From an uncultured Bacteroidota bacterium (GTDB lineage Bacteria; Bacteroidota; Bacteroidia; Flavobacteriales; Flavobacteriaceae), in the NCBI GenBank assembly GCA_902620455.1, contig CACNIG010000002.1, positions 62,001-126,000 on the forward strand: a DNA stretch of 64,000 bases. The letters are read 5' to 3'. Position 1 is the stretch's first letter, and each line of letters begins with the position of its first letter. This document shows positions 26,824 through 36,166 of this stretch, piece after piece. The translations under genes and the position numbers were made by a program. The notes under the pieces are model-generated. The model was not told the origin of the DNA. It saw nothing but the letters and a program-made list of their open reading frames with translations, and searched no databases.

Positions 26824-28073
26824 AATTTAAGTGTTTTAATTAAAAGATTTTTATACTCTAATTTTTCCCAAGGGAAAAGCTCAACTTCAATTTTTTTAAC
26901 TCCCGAGTATTTAGAGTTAAATGTTTTAGTTTTTTTTTCAGATTTTCTACCCATATGACCATATGACGCTGTTTCAAGATAAATAGGATCTCTAAGTTTG
27001 AATCTTGATTCTATCGAATGTGGTTTTAAATCAAAAATTTCATTTACTATTTTAGATAGTTCAGAATCTGAAACTTTAATTTTGGACTTTCCGCAAGTAT
27101 CTATATTTAGTGATACTGGTTCAGCAACTCCAATAGCATAGCTAAGCTGGATCAATATTTCATCGGATACTCCAGCCTTAACTAAATTTTTTGCAATGTG
27201 TCTTGCCGCATATGCTGCACTTCTGTCAACTTTACTTGGATCTTTCCCACTAAAAGCTCCTCCACCATGAGCTCCTCTACCTCCATATGTGTCAATTATA
27301 ATTTTTCGACCAGTTAAGCCAGTATCACCATGCGGCCCGCCAATAACAAATTTTCCTGTTGGATTAACGTAGATTTTAATATTATCATTAAATAGTTTTT
27401 GAATTTCAGGGTCATAAGAATCTTTTACAATTGGAATAAGAATTTTAACCATATCTTTTCTTATTTGATTCAACATTTTTTCATCATCATTGTCGAATTC
27501 ATCATGTTGAGTTGAAATAACAATTGTATCTATCCTTAATGGGACATCATTATCATCGTACTCTATAGTCACCTGAGATTTTGAATCTGGTCTTAAATAT
27601 GGAATTTCTTTAGATCTTCTGAGTTTTGATAGCTTTATTAAAAGTCTATTTGCAATGTCTAAAGTTAGAGGGATTGAATTTTCAGTTTCATTACATGCAT
27701 AACCAAACATTATTCCTTGATCACCAGCTCCTTGATCTTCTTTTACACTTCTTTCTAATCCTCTTAAAATATCCTCTGATTGTTCGTGAATTAATGACAT
27801 AACTGCACATGATTCTCCAGAAAACTTATACAAATCATTGTTATATCCAATATCTTTTATAATATCTCTTGCAATCTCTTGAACATCTAAATAAGTATTA
27901 CTTGATACTTCTCCAGAGAGTATAACCTGACCTGTGGTTACCAGAGTTTCACAAGCAACTTTGCTATTAGGATCAAAAGCTAAGAAGTTATCCAATATTC
28001 CATCACTTATTTGATCTGAAACTTTATCAGGGTGTCCCTCACTAACAGATTCGGAAGTAAATAAATACGACAT
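26820..28073 (-). CDS. metK: S-adenosylmethionine synthetase
   Basis: Makes SAM from methionine and ATP. The 417-residue protein has GHPDKVSDQISD near the N terminus, GAGDQGIMFGYA, GGPHGDTGLTGRK and GGGAFSGKDPSKVDRSAAY, all core MetK signatures. It is the first gene of metK-metY-metX-osmC. About 49 nt separate its ATG from the 3' edge of a SAM-II aptamer, so the enzyme product is probably the ligand that controls its own operon. Confidence 0.97.
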   Translation of the reverse strand: MSYLFTSESVSEGHPDKVSDQISDGILDNFLAFDPNSKVACETLVTTGQVILSGEVSSNTYLDVQEIARDIIKDIGYNNDLYKFSGESCAVMSLIHEQSEDILRGLERSVKEDQGAGDQGIMFGYACNETENSIPLTLDIANRLLIKLSKLRRSKEIPYLRPDSKSQVTIEYDDNDVPLRIDTIVISTQHDEFDNDDEKMLNQIRKDMVKILIPIVKDSYDPEIQKLFNDNIKIYVNPTGKFVIGGPHGDTGLTGRKIIIDTYGGRGAHGGGAFSGKDPSKVDRSAAYAARHIAKNLVKAGVSDEILIQLSYAIGVAEPVSLNIDTCGKSKIKVSDSELSKIVNEIFDLKPHSIESRFKLRDPIYLETASYGHMGRKSEKKTKTFNSKYSGVKKIEVELFPWEKLEYKNLLIKTLKL

Positions 28074-28121
28074 AAAATAAATTTGTAAGAAAAAAAGTGA
28101 ATGATTGCGGGTAAAAGAATT

Positions 28122-28172
28122 ACTGCTTTAGCAATTTTTTTAAGAGGTTGCAATCAGTCAAATCCTTCCTCT
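28122..28172 (-). ncRNA. SAM-II riboswitch in the leader of the methionine operon
   Basis: The minus strand matches the SAM-II consensus. Stem P1 is AGAGG (28172-28168) with CCTCT (28147-28143). The conserved loop GATTTGACTGATTGCAA follows, and then an A-rich linker and TTGCTAAAGCAG downstream. A pseudoknot can form between ACTG (28158-28155) and CAGT (28125-28122). SAM-II is known from Alphaproteobacteria and some Bacteroidota, upstream of methionine genes, which is the context here. There is no visible Shine-Dalgarno sequence to sequester, so the regulatory output is unclear. Confidence 0.85.
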
Positions 28173-28258
28173 GTTTGAGGCTAAATTAAACAAAAAAAAT
28201 TTATTTCAAATTATTCTACTTTTTTCTTTTAAAAAAACCTGTTATTTTGGCTAAAATT

Positions 28259-28861
28259 ATGAGAATAGCAATTGCCGGAAATATTGGTGCTGGGAAAACA
28301 AGCCTGACTAAGCAACTTTCCAAAAGTTTAAAATATAAAGCCTATTATGAGGATGTCATTGCTAATCCTTACTTAGATGATTTTTATAATCACATGGAGA
28401 GGTGGTCATTTAATCTCCAAATTTATTTCTTAAATAGTAGATTCAAGCAACTAGTTTCAATTGACAATTCCAAAGAAAATGTGATTCAAGACAGAACTAT
28501 ATATGAAGATGCCTTCATATTTGCTCCAAATTTAAATTCAATGGGCCTAATGCCTCAAAGGGATTATGAAAATTACTTATCCCTTTTTGATACAATGCTT
28601 AATTTAGTTAAACCCCCCGACTTATTAGTTTACTTACAAAGTAGTATCCCTAACCTTGTAAACAAAATACACAAAAGGGGTAGAGATTATGAAAAAACCA
28701 TTAGTATTGAATATTTAAGTAGACTTAATGAAAGATATGAAGCGTGGATCACAAATTATGATAGTGGAAAACTTTTAAAAATTAATGTTGATGATCTAGA
28801 TTTTGTTGAAAACAAATCAGATTACGATACAGTCCTAAAATTAATTAAAGAGGAACTTTAA
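28259..28861 (+). CDS. deoxynucleoside kinase
   Basis: A dNK-family kinase that phosphorylates deoxynucleosides (probably purine) for salvage, 200 residues. The P-loop GNIGAGKTS lies at 7-15, an acidic ED follows at about 31-32, and QDRTIYEDA is the DRS-like substrate/base region. HKRGRDYE near residue 143 corresponds to the lid arginines. The ATG at 28259 is chosen; an in-frame TTG at 28247 would add four residues but relatives start right before the P-loop. Confidence 0.92.
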   Translation: MRIAIAGNIGAGKTSLTKQLSKSLKYKAYYEDVIANPYLDDFYNHMERWSFNLQIYFLNSRFKQLVSIDNSKENVIQDRTIYEDAFIFAPNLNSMGLMPQRDYENYLSLFDTMLNLVKPPDLLVYLQSSIPNLVNKIHKRGRDYEKTISIEYLSRLNERYEAWITNYDSGKLLKINVDDLDFVENKSDYDTVLKLIKEEL

Positions 28862-28880
28862 TTATATCTTTCTCCATATT

Positions 28881-28914
28881 TTTGCATTCCATTTTTAGCA
28901 TTGTATTATATTTG
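28881..28914 (+). promoter_or_regulatory. predicted promoter of hppA
   Basis: TTTG (28881-28884) and a perfect -7 box TATATTTG (28907-28914) are 22 nt apart on the plus strand, 15 nt before the hppA ATG. Spacing is at the long end of the usual range. Confidence 0.6.
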
Positions 28915-28929
28915 AAAAAAATTTAAAAA

Positions 28930-31053
28930 ATGGACTACATAAATCTTATCCCTTTAGCTGGTGTTATAGCGTTAATATTTGTTTTTATTAAAAATTCATC
29001 AGTTTCTAAGAAAGAAGTTGGAAATGCAAAAATGGCTAAAATTGCGAAGAATATCGCAGATGGTGCTATGGCATTTTTAAAGGCTGAATATAAAATTTTA
29101 TCAGTTTTTGTAATTATTACCTCTGTGTTGCTAGCATTTAAAGGAATTAATGAAGGAAGTAGCTGGTTGGTTGCTGTATCTTTTGTCGTTGGCGCATTAT
29201 GTTCTGGTCTAGCAGGTTTTATCGGTATGCAAGTTGCAACAAAGGCTAATGTAAGGACTACTAATGCTGCTCAAGATTCTCTTGGAAAAGCACTTGAAAT
29301 TGCATTTTCTGGTGGTTCTGTGATGGGAATGGGTGTAGTTGGATTAGGTGTCCTAGGAGTTGGTTCTCTGTTTATTATTTACAGACCTATGTTTACAGAC
29401 ATAAATACTGTAATACAAGTTTTATCTGGATTCTCCCTAGGTGCTTCGTCTATTGCATTATTTGCTAGAGTTGGTGGTGGAATATATACCAAAGCTGCAG
29501 ATGTTGGTGCTGATTTAGTTGGAAAAGTTGAAGCTGGTATCCCTGAAGACCATCCTCTAAATCCTGCAACAATTGCTGATAATGTTGGAGATAATGTTGG
29601 AGATGTTGCTGGAATGGGAGCAGATTTATTTGAGTCATTTGTTGGATCAATTATTGGGGCAATGGTTTTAGGTGCTGCTTTCGTTAGTTTAAGCGAATTT
29701 TCTGGAATTGAAATCAATGCAGTATTACTTCCATTATTTATAGCTGCCTCTGGAATAATTATGTCCATAATAGGGACTTTCTTCGTTAAAGTCAAAGAAG
29801 GTGGTGATCCTCACAAGGCCCTAAATTTGGGTGAATTCATTTCAGCTGGATTAATGATTGCTATAACTTGGTTCTTGATACAATATTTACTTCCTGAGTC
29901 ATGGGTTTTTAATGATACCGAATACACTTCAGTGGGAGTTTTCATTGCTACAATCAGTGGTTTAATAGCAGGTCTTTTAGTCGGTAAAGTAACAGAATAT
30001 TACACTGCAACTGGAAAAAAACCTGTTCTATCAATTGTTGAACAATCTGAGACTGGACCTGCAACTACAATTATAAGCGGTCTTGGTGTTGGAATGATTT
30101 CCACAGCTCTACCAATAATATTCATATGTGCTGCAATATTATTTTCATATGAATTTGCAGGCCTTTATGGAATAGCGATTGCTGCTGTTGGTATGCTCGC
30201 TAATACTGGTATTCAGTTAGCAGTTGATGCCTATGGACCTATTTCTGATAATGCTGGAGGTATTGCAGAAATGGCAGAGTTAGATCCAAAAGTAAGAGAA
30301 AGAACAGATAAGCTTGATGCAGTTGGAAATACAACTGCTGCAATAGGTAAAGGTTTTGCTATTGCATCAGCTGCTCTAACAGCTCTTGCTTTATTTGCAG
30401 CGTATATGCAAACTGCTCAGATTACTGCAATTGATATCTCGAAACCAGTTGTTATGGCTGGACTTTTACTTGGTGCAATGTTACCATTTGTTTTTTCAGC
30501 TCTCTCGATGAAGGCAGTTGGTAAAGCAGCAATGAGTATGATAGAAGAAGTAAGAAGACAATTTACAGATTTACCAAAATTGAAAGCTGCACTTGAAATA
30601 ATGAGAAAGTATGATTCAGATTTGTCAAAGGCGTCTAAAGAAGACTTAAAGATCTTTAATGATGCTGACGGTGTTGCAGAGTATAGTAAATGTGTTGAAA
30701 TTTCTACACAAGCAGCATTAAGAGAGATGGTACTTCCAGGCTTAATGGCAATATCAGTTCCAGTTATTATTGGATTTGCTGGTGGTGCTGAGATGCTTGG
30801 TGGGCTATTAGCTGGAGTTACATCATGTGGTGTTTTAATGGCAATTTTTCAGTCAAATGCTGGTGGTGCATGGGATAATGCAAAAAAAATGATTGAAGAA
30901 GATGGTAGGAAGGGTTCTGAAGCTCATAAAGCAGCAGTTGTTGGTGATACTGTTGGTGATCCCTTTAAAGACACTTCTGGTCCATCACTAAACATTCTTC
31001 TTAAATTAATAGCTGTTGTTGCCCTTGTTATTGCACCACTACTTGTTGGTTAA
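28930..31053 (+). CDS. hppA: membrane-bound ion-pumping pyrophosphatase (K+-dependent type)
   Basis: Couples pyrophosphate hydrolysis to Na+ and/or H+ export across the inner membrane. The 707-residue, roughly 16-helix protein contains [20 protein letters not shown] at 182-201 and [12 protein letters not shown] at 217-228, which bind Mg-pyrophosphate. [10 protein letters not shown] at 466-475 has alanine after GNTT, the hallmark of the K+-stimulated subfamily (the K+-independent enzymes have lysine there). Na+ transport is plausible next to a Na+-NQR in the same genome but cannot be read with certainty. Its stop codon shares TTAA with convergent pdhB. Confidence 0.96.
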   Translation: MDYINLIPLAGVIALIFVFIKNSSVSKKEVGNAKMAKIAKNIADGAMAFLKAEYKILSVFVIITSVLLAFKGINEGSSWLVAVSFVVGALCSGLAGFIGMQVATKANVRTTNAAQDSLGKALEIAFSGGSVMGMGVVGLGVLGVGSLFIIYRPMFTDINTVIQVLSGFSLGASSIALFARVGGGIYTKAADVGADLVGKVEAGIPEDHPLNPATIADNVGDNVGDVAGMGADLFESFVGSIIGAMVLGAAFVSLSEFSGIEINAVLLPLFIAASGIIMSIIGTFFVKVKEGGDPHKALNLGEFISAGLMIAITWFLIQYLLPESWVFNDTEYTSVGVFIATISGLIAGLLVGKVTEYYTATGKKPVLSIVEQSETGPATTIISGLGVGMISTALPIIFICAAILFSYEFAGLYGIAIAAVGMLANTGIQLAVDAYGPISDNAGGIAEMAELDPKVRERTDKLDAVGNTTAAIGKGFAIASAALTALALFAAYMQTAQITAIDISKPVVMAGLLLGAMLPFVFSALSMKAVGKAAMSMIEEVRRQFTDLPKLKAALEIMRKYDSDLSKASKEDLKIFNDADGVAEYSKCVEISTQAALREMVLPGLMAISVPVIIGFAGGAEMLGGLLAGVTSCGVLMAIFQSNAGGAWDNAKKMIEEDGRKGSEAHKAAVVGDTVGDPFKDTSGPSLNILLKLIAVVALVIAPLLVG

Positions 31054-32027
31054 ATATATAGAACTTTTTTAACAGCCTTGATCACCTGGTCACTATTTGG
31101 GAGCCACTCCTCTAATAACACGGGAGAATATGGAGTTGGAGTGTCTGCATTATTTACTTTTTCAACTGGCGCATCTAGAAAATCAAAAATCTCATTTTGT
31201 ACTTTGTGGGATATGTCTGTTGAAATATTTCCAAAAGGCCAGGCCTCTTCTAGTACAACAAGTCTGTTAGTTTTTTTAACTGACTCTAAAACTGTGTCAT
31301 AATCAATTGGTCTTAGTGTTCTTAGATCAATAATTTCACATTCAATTCCTTCTTTTTCAAGTTCATCAGCAGCCTTAAATGCCTCTTTTATTATTTTTCC
31401 AAATGAAACTACTGTCACATCTTTACCTTTTCTTTTAATGTCTGCAACACCAATTGGTAGTGTATATTCTCCTTCAGGAATTTCACCTTTATCACCATAC
31501 ATTTGTTCTGATTCCATGAAAATTACAGGATCATCATCTCTAATTGCAGATTTTAACAAACCTTTAGCATCATAAGGATTTGATGGCACGATTACTTTTA
31601 AACCAGGACAGTTTGCAAACCAGCTTTCAAAAGCCTGAGAATGAGTCGCTCCAAGCTGCCCAGCAGATGCAGTTGGACCTCTAAATACTATTGGACATGG
31701 AAATTGACCTCCAGACATTTGTCTGATCTTTGCAGCATTGTTGATTATTTGATCAATTCCTACTAAAGAAAAATTAAATGTCATAAATTCAATAATAGGT
31801 CTTGCTCCAACCATGGTAGAGCCAACGCCTACTCCTGAAAACCCAGCTTCAGAAATCGGTGTATCAATTACTCTCAATTCACCAAACTCATCAAGCATTC
31901 CCTTTGAAGCTTTGTATGCACCATTATATTCTGCTACTTCCTCTCCCATCAAGTAGACTCTTTCGTCTCTTCTCATTTCTTCCGACATAGCCTCGCATAT
32001 TGCTTCTCTAAACTGAACCGTTTTCAT
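31050..32027 (-). CDS. pdhB: pyruvate dehydrogenase E1 component, beta subunit
   Basis: Thiamine-diphosphate-dependent E1-beta of the pyruvate dehydrogenase complex (325 residues). Segments [51 protein letters not shown] and [11 protein letters not shown] are typical. The alpha subunit is not adjacent, so E1 genes are split in this genome or sit beyond the window. lipA at 44076 provides the lipoyl cofactor for the same complex. The upstream region has an imperfect -7 box (TAAATTCG). Confidence 0.94.
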   Translation of the reverse strand: MKTVQFREAICEAMSEEMRRDERVYLMGEEVAEYNGAYKASKGMLDEFGELRVIDTPISEAGFSGVGVGSTMVGARPIIEFMTFNFSLVGIDQIINNAAKIRQMSGGQFPCPIVFRGPTASAGQLGATHSQAFESWFANCPGLKVIVPSNPYDAKGLLKSAIRDDDPVIFMESEQMYGDKGEIPEGEYTLPIGVADIKRKGKDVTVVSFGKIIKEAFKAADELEKEGIECEIIDLRTLRPIDYDTVLESVKKTNRLVVLEEAWPFGNISTDISHKVQNEIFDFLDAPVEKVNNADTPTPYSPVLLEEWLPNSDQVIKAVKKVLYI

Positions 32028-32130
32028 ATAGAATAATTTTATGCGAATTTAATCATAAAAAAAATATTTCCTATAGTGCTCTAATGAGATTTAAATTTTA
32101 TTTAATTAATTTGTGTCATTATAATTTTGC

Positions 32131-32748
32131 ATGGAAATAGTAGAGCTAAAAATTCAAGGAATTTCTTACAGTGATAATACTTCAGGTGCATTTGCTCTTA
32201 TACTTCAAGAAACAAACGGTTCAAGAAAATTACCAATTGTAATAGGAGGCTTTGAAGCTCAAGCAATTGCAATTGGTCTGGAAAAAAAAATAAAAACATC
32301 AAGACCACTTACTCATGAACTTTTTAAAAGTTTTGCTGACAAATTTGGCATCAAACTCAATCATATAATTATCAGTAAACTTAAAGATGGAGTATTTTTT
32401 TCAAATATTGTTTGTGAGAATAATGATGATATAATTAAAATTGACTCTAGGACATCAGATGCAATTGCATTATCAATTAGATTTAATATACCAATTTTTG
32501 TTAAAAAAGATATTTTGGATGAAGCTGGATTTGATGATGATGAAAAGTATTCTGAGGAAATTAATTTTGCTGATAACAATTTCTTTAAAGATGAGAATTC
32601 AGATAAAAGCTATAAAAAGTCTAAAGACATAAAAAAAATTTCAACTAATAATATCAAAAAGATGCTTGAAAATAGTTTACAAAATGAAGACTATGAAATG
32701 GCAGCAAAACTAAGGGATGAACTTAATTCAAGAAAAAGTATAAAATGA
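32131..32748 (+). CDS. DUF151 bifunctional nuclease-like protein with UVR motif
   Basis: Residues 1 to about 130 form a BFN/DUF151 domain ([50 protein letters not shown]). This family has been linked to DNase/RNase activity in plants and is widespread in bacteria without a firm role. The last 40 residues carry a UvrB/UvrC-like helical motif ([20 protein letters not shown]). A lysine- and acid-rich linker joins them. It overlaps thyA by ATGA, suggesting a link with thymidylate supply. Confidence 0.88.
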   Translation: MEIVELKIQGISYSDNTSGAFALILQETNGSRKLPIVIGGFEAQAIAIGLEKKIKTSRPLTHELFKSFADKFGIKLNHIIISKLKDGVFFSNIVCENNDDIIKIDSRTSDAIALSIRFNIPIFVKKDILDEAGFDDDEKYSEEINFADNNFFKDENSDKSYKKSKDIKKISTNNIKKMLENSLQNEDYEMAAKLRDELNSRKSIK

Positions 32749-33569
32749 AACAATACCTTGATTTACTTAGACATATAAAAGAGAACGGTGTCGAGAAGAA
32801 GGATAGAACAGGAACTGGAACAATAAGTATTTTTGGCCATCAAATGAGATTTAATCTTCAAGATGGATTTCCTTTGGTTACAACAAAGAAATTACATTTA
32901 AGGTCAATCATACATGAATTAATTTGGTTTATTAATGGTGATACAAATATTAAATATTTGAAGGATAACGGAGTGACTATTTGGGATGAATGGGCAGATA
33001 AAAATGGAGATCTTGGCCCTATATATGGGTACCAATGGAGAAATTGGAATAGTGATGGAGTTGATCAACTTAATGATGTTATAAAATCATTAAAAAAAAA
33101 TCCCTCAAGCAGAAGAATGATTGTAACTGCATGGAACCCTAATATTATTCCTGATAGTTCAAAATCTTTTGATGAAAATGTTAAAAATGGTAAAGCGGCA
33201 TTACCTCCTTGTCATGCTTTTTTTCAATTCTATGTTTCTGAAAATAAACTTTCTTGCCAAATGTACCAGAGAAGTGCTGATGTTTTTTTAGGTGTTCCTT
33301 TTAACATTGCATCATATTCTCTATTAACTCACATGGTAGCTCAGGTATGTGATTATGAGGTAGGTGATTTCATACATACTTTTGGTGATACTCATATATA
33401 TTTAAATCATATTGAGCAAGTAGAGCTCCAATTAAGTAGAGATCCCATGCCACTTCCTACCTTAAAATTAAACGAAGAGGTTAAGAATATTGAAGATTTT
33501 AAATTTGAGGATATCGATATACTTAATTATAATTCTCATCCTCCAATTAAAGGTAAAATTTCAGTATGA
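32745..33569 (+). CDS. thyA: thymidylate synthase
   Basis: Methylates dUMP to dTMP using methylenetetrahydrofolate. A 274-residue ThyA-type enzyme with [28 protein letters not shown] with the catalytic cysteine, and [18 protein letters not shown]. It lies between the DUF151 gene (4-nt overlap) and folA (3-nt gap); the thyA-folA pairing fits the regeneration of dihydrofolate produced by ThyA. Confidence 0.97.
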   Translation: MKQYLDLLRHIKENGVEKKDRTGTGTISIFGHQMRFNLQDGFPLVTTKKLHLRSIIHELIWFINGDTNIKYLKDNGVTIWDEWADKNGDLGPIYGYQWRNWNSDGVDQLNDVIKSLKKNPSSRRMIVTAWNPNIIPDSSKSFDENVKNGKAALPPCHAFFQFYVSENKLSCQMYQRSADVFLGVPFNIASYSLLTHMVAQVCDYEVGDFIHTFGDTHIYLNHIEQVELQLSRDPMPLPTLKLNEEVKNIEDFKFEDIDILNYNSHPPIKGKISV

Positions 33570-33572
33570 TTC

Positions 33573-34064
33573 ATGACTAACGAACTTACAATTATTGCTG
33601 CAGCCTCAATTAATAATGTTATTGGGAATAATAACAAACTTATATGGCATATACCCAAAGATTTAATAAGGTTTAAAGAACTTACTTCAAATCATGCGGT
33701 AATAATGGGAAGAAAAACTTTTGAGTCTCTTCCATACCCATTACCTAATAGATTAAATATAGTAGTAACCCGAAATGCTAGTTATAATAATGATGGAATT
33801 ATTGTTTGTAAAAGTATTGAAGAGGCACTTTCCCATTGTAAGAATGATTCTCAACCGTTTATTATTGGAGGAGGAGAGATCTACACACAAACAATAGATA
33901 TAGCAGATAAAATTGAATTAACCAGGGTATACAAAAATTATGATGGAGATGCATATTTTCCAGAGATTCCCGAGGAGAAATTTAATCTTATTAAAGAAGA
34001 AACTAATGAAATAAATGGTGATGAAAAGATTAAGTATTCATTTCTAACCTACAAAAGAAAATAA
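33573..34064 (+). CDS. folA: dihydrofolate reductase
   Basis: Reduces dihydrofolate to tetrahydrofolate with NADPH. 163 residues with VIGNNNKLIWHIPKDL (the Met20-loop region), HAVIMGRKTFESLP and FIIGGGEIYTQ, all in the normal order. It follows thyA by 3 nt and precedes fabD by 1 nt. Confidence 0.97.
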   Translation: MTNELTIIAAASINNVIGNNNKLIWHIPKDLIRFKELTSNHAVIMGRKTFESLPYPLPNRLNIVVTRNASYNNDGIIVCKSIEEALSHCKNDSQPFIIGGGEIYTQTIDIADKIELTRVYKNYDGDAYFPEIPEEKFNLIKEETNEINGDEKIKYSFLTYKRK

Positions 34065-34065
34065 T

Positions 34066-34938
34066 ATGAAAGCATATGTATTCCCTGGACAAGGATCTCA
34101 AAAACCAGGAATGGGGCAAAATTTGTATAATGAGGTTTTAGAGTCTAGAGCTCTTTTTAAAAAAGCTAATAAAATTTTAAATTTTAATATTACAGAATTA
34201 ATGTTTGAAGGAACAGATGAAGACTTACTTCAGACAAAGGTCACTCAGCCAGCGATTTTTATTCACTCAGCTATTTTAGCTCTAACTTCAAAGACATTTG
34301 CTCCTGATGTATGCGCAGGGCATTCGTTAGGAGAGTTTTCAGCACTAGTTGCATCTAATGCAATAAGTTTTGAAGATGGACTTAAATTAGTTTCAATTAG
34401 AGCTAATGCAATGCAAAAAGCTTGTCAAGACACAAATGGAACGATGGCTGCAATTATAGGCTTATCAGATGAAATTATAGAGTCATCATGCAGTGAGATA
34501 AATGGAATAGTTAAACCAGCAAACTATAATTGTCCTGGTCAGTTAGTAATTTCAGGTGAAATTAAATCAGTTGAGAAAGCCTGTCAACTACTAAAAGAAA
34601 AAGGTGCGAGAAGAGCATTAGTTCTTCCTGTTAGTGGTGCATTCCACTCCGAGTTAATGAGTTCAGCCGTTAATGATCTAAAAAAAGGTATTGAAGAAAC
34701 TGATTTTACAAAACCTTCATGTCCAATATATCAAAATTTCACAGGATGCCCTGAGCAAGAACCTGCAAAAATTAAAACAAATCTTTTAAGTCAGCTAACA
34801 GGTGCTGTTCTTTGGAATCAAAGTATTAATAAGATGATTGAAGATGGGGTTAAAGAGTTTTATGAAGTAGGACCTGGCAATACACTTCAAGGATTAATTA
34901 GAAAAACAAATAGAGAAGTAATTGTAGACAGGATCTAG
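34066..34938 (+). CDS. fabD: malonyl-CoA:ACP transacylase
   Basis: Loads malonyl groups onto acyl carrier protein for fatty acid synthesis. The 290-residue protein has VFPGQGSQ at the N terminus, GHSLGE at 85-90 with nucleophile Ser87, and SGAFHSELM with the catalytic histidine. It is 1 nt after folA. The 56-base gap to the next gene, which is convergent, has no recognisable terminator. Confidence 0.95.
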   Translation: MKAYVFPGQGSQKPGMGQNLYNEVLESRALFKKANKILNFNITELMFEGTDEDLLQTKVTQPAIFIHSAILALTSKTFAPDVCAGHSLGEFSALVASNAISFEDGLKLVSIRANAMQKACQDTNGTMAAIIGLSDEIIESSCSEINGIVKPANYNCPGQLVISGEIKSVEKACQLLKEKGARRALVLPVSGAFHSELMSSAVNDLKKGIEETDFTKPSCPIYQNFTGCPEQEPAKIKTNLLSQLTGAVLWNQSINKMIEDGVKEFYEVGPGNTLQGLIRKTNREVIVDRI

Positions 34939-34994
34939 ACTATTTCTTGTAAACTTTTCCACCTTTTTTTAACTAAAGTAAATTAATTGATCAA

Positions 34995-36125
34995 TTATTC
35001 GAAAAAACTAATGATAGTATTAGTTATATGATTTATCTGTTTCCTAGATAATTCCGTATGCATTGGTAAAGAGATTACCTGATCTTTAATCTTATTTGTT
35101 ACAGGAAAATCCTTATCAGAAAAAAACTCTTGTTTGTATGCTTTTTGTTCATGGAAACCCAATGGGTAATATATTCCAAATGGAATATTGTTTTTAGATA
35201 GGTGTTCAGCAAGACTATCTCTAAATTCAGATGGAACTTTGAGTGTGTATTGATGATAAACATGAGAGTCAATATCCGACTCAACAAATGGGGTTTGAAT
35301 CTTTTCAACTTTTTCAAATGCTTGATTGTATAGGTGTGCAGATTGCTGCCTACTTTTATTATACTTATCTAGATATTTTAATTTGACATTAAGTATAGCA
35401 GCTTGCATAGAGTCAAGCCTTGAGTTTACTCCAATTTCATCATGATAATATCTCTCATACATCCCATGATTAACAATTCCTCTCATTTTATATGCTAAAT
35501 TATCTGAATTAGTAAATATTGCGCCTCCATCTCCATAACAGCCTAAGTTTTTTGACGGGAAAAAAGATGTAGTACCTATATCCCCAATTGTACCTGTCAT
35601 CTGTTTTTCTGAATTTGAAAACTTATATTGAGAGCCTAGTGCTTGAGCATTATCCTCTATAACCTGTAAATTATTTTTATTTGCAATTTCAATTATTTCC
35701 TCTATTCTACAGGACTGACCAAAAAGGTGAACTGGTATTATGACTTTAGACCTTTCAGTTATTTTATTATTAATTAAACTTGGGTCTATGTTAAAAGTTC
35801 TTGGATCTATATCCACAATGACCGGTTTTAGGCCAAGCAAAAGAATAACTTCAATGGTTGAGGCAAATGAAAAGTTTGTAGTTATAATCTCATCTCCTTT
35901 TTTTAAGTCTAGTGCCATAAGTGCAATTTGAAGAGCATCTGTACCATTAGCACATGGTATTACATGCCTAACATTCAAATATTCTTGTAAATTTTTCTGA
36001 AATTCTTTGACAATGGGACCGTTTATAAAAGAAGAGGACTTAATTACTTTTTTTATCTCTCTGTTTACTTGCCACCTAATTTTTCTGTATTGACCATTGA
36101 GGTCAACCATATTAATTTTTTTCAT
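34995..36125 (-). CDS. DegT/DnrJ/EryC1-type sugar aminotransferase
   Basis: A PLP aminotransferase that transaminates nucleotide-linked keto sugars for surface polysaccharides. With ATG at 36125 it has 376 residues (MKKINMVDL, matching relatives; a TTG at 36134 is also in frame). Landmarks: ANGTDALQIAL near 59-69, IEDNAQALGS at about 156-165, and FFPSKNLGCYGDGGA with PLP Lys192, as in WbpE/WecE-like enzymes. It is divergent from waaA, consistent with an envelope role. The exact sugar is not determinable. Confidence 0.9.
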   Translation of the reverse strand: MKKINMVDLNGQYRKIRWQVNREIKKVIKSSSFINGPIVKEFQKNLQEYLNVRHVIPCANGTDALQIALMALDLKKGDEIITTNFSFASTIEVILLLGLKPVIVDIDPRTFNIDPSLINNKITERSKVIIPVHLFGQSCRIEEIIEIANKNNLQVIEDNAQALGSQYKFSNSEKQMTGTIGDIGTTSFFPSKNLGCYGDGGAIFTNSDNLAYKMRGIVNHGMYERYYHDEIGVNSRLDSMQAAILNVKLKYLDKYNKSRQQSAHLYNQAFEKVEKIQTPFVESDIDSHVYHQYTLKVPSEFRDSLAEHLSKNNIPFGIYYPLGFHEQKAYKQEFFSDKDFPVTNKIKDQVISLPMHTELSRKQINHITNTIISFFE

Positions 36126-36131
36126 TAAAAA

Positions 36132-36153
36132 CAAAATTAAAAAAGTATTTTTG
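36132..36153. promoter_or_regulatory. divergent promoter elements for the DegT gene (-) and waaA (+)
   Basis: The 41-base region between the two starts has two -7 boxes: TAATTTTG on the minus strand (36139-36132), 6 nt before the DegT ATG, and TATTTTTG on the plus strand (36146-36153), 13 nt before the waaA GTG. Neither has a perfect TTTG at -33. The two promoters would overlap each other's upstream regions. Confidence 0.45.
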
Positions 36154-36166
36154 GAAAAAGGATTAA

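Noticed and set aside
29379-29795. 138-residue antisense ORF inside hppA
   Set aside because: It is the shadow of a very Gly/Ala-rich, highly conserved gene; the sense frame has all HppA motifs and the antisense product is low in complexity.
32122-32129. TAATTTTG as a -7 promoter box for the DUF151 gene
   Set aside because: Only one base separates it from the ATG, which would put the transcription start inside the coding region; no TTTG at -33.
34939-34994. Terminator between fabD and the DegT gene
   Set aside because: The gap is T-rich but no inverted repeat of useful length was found.
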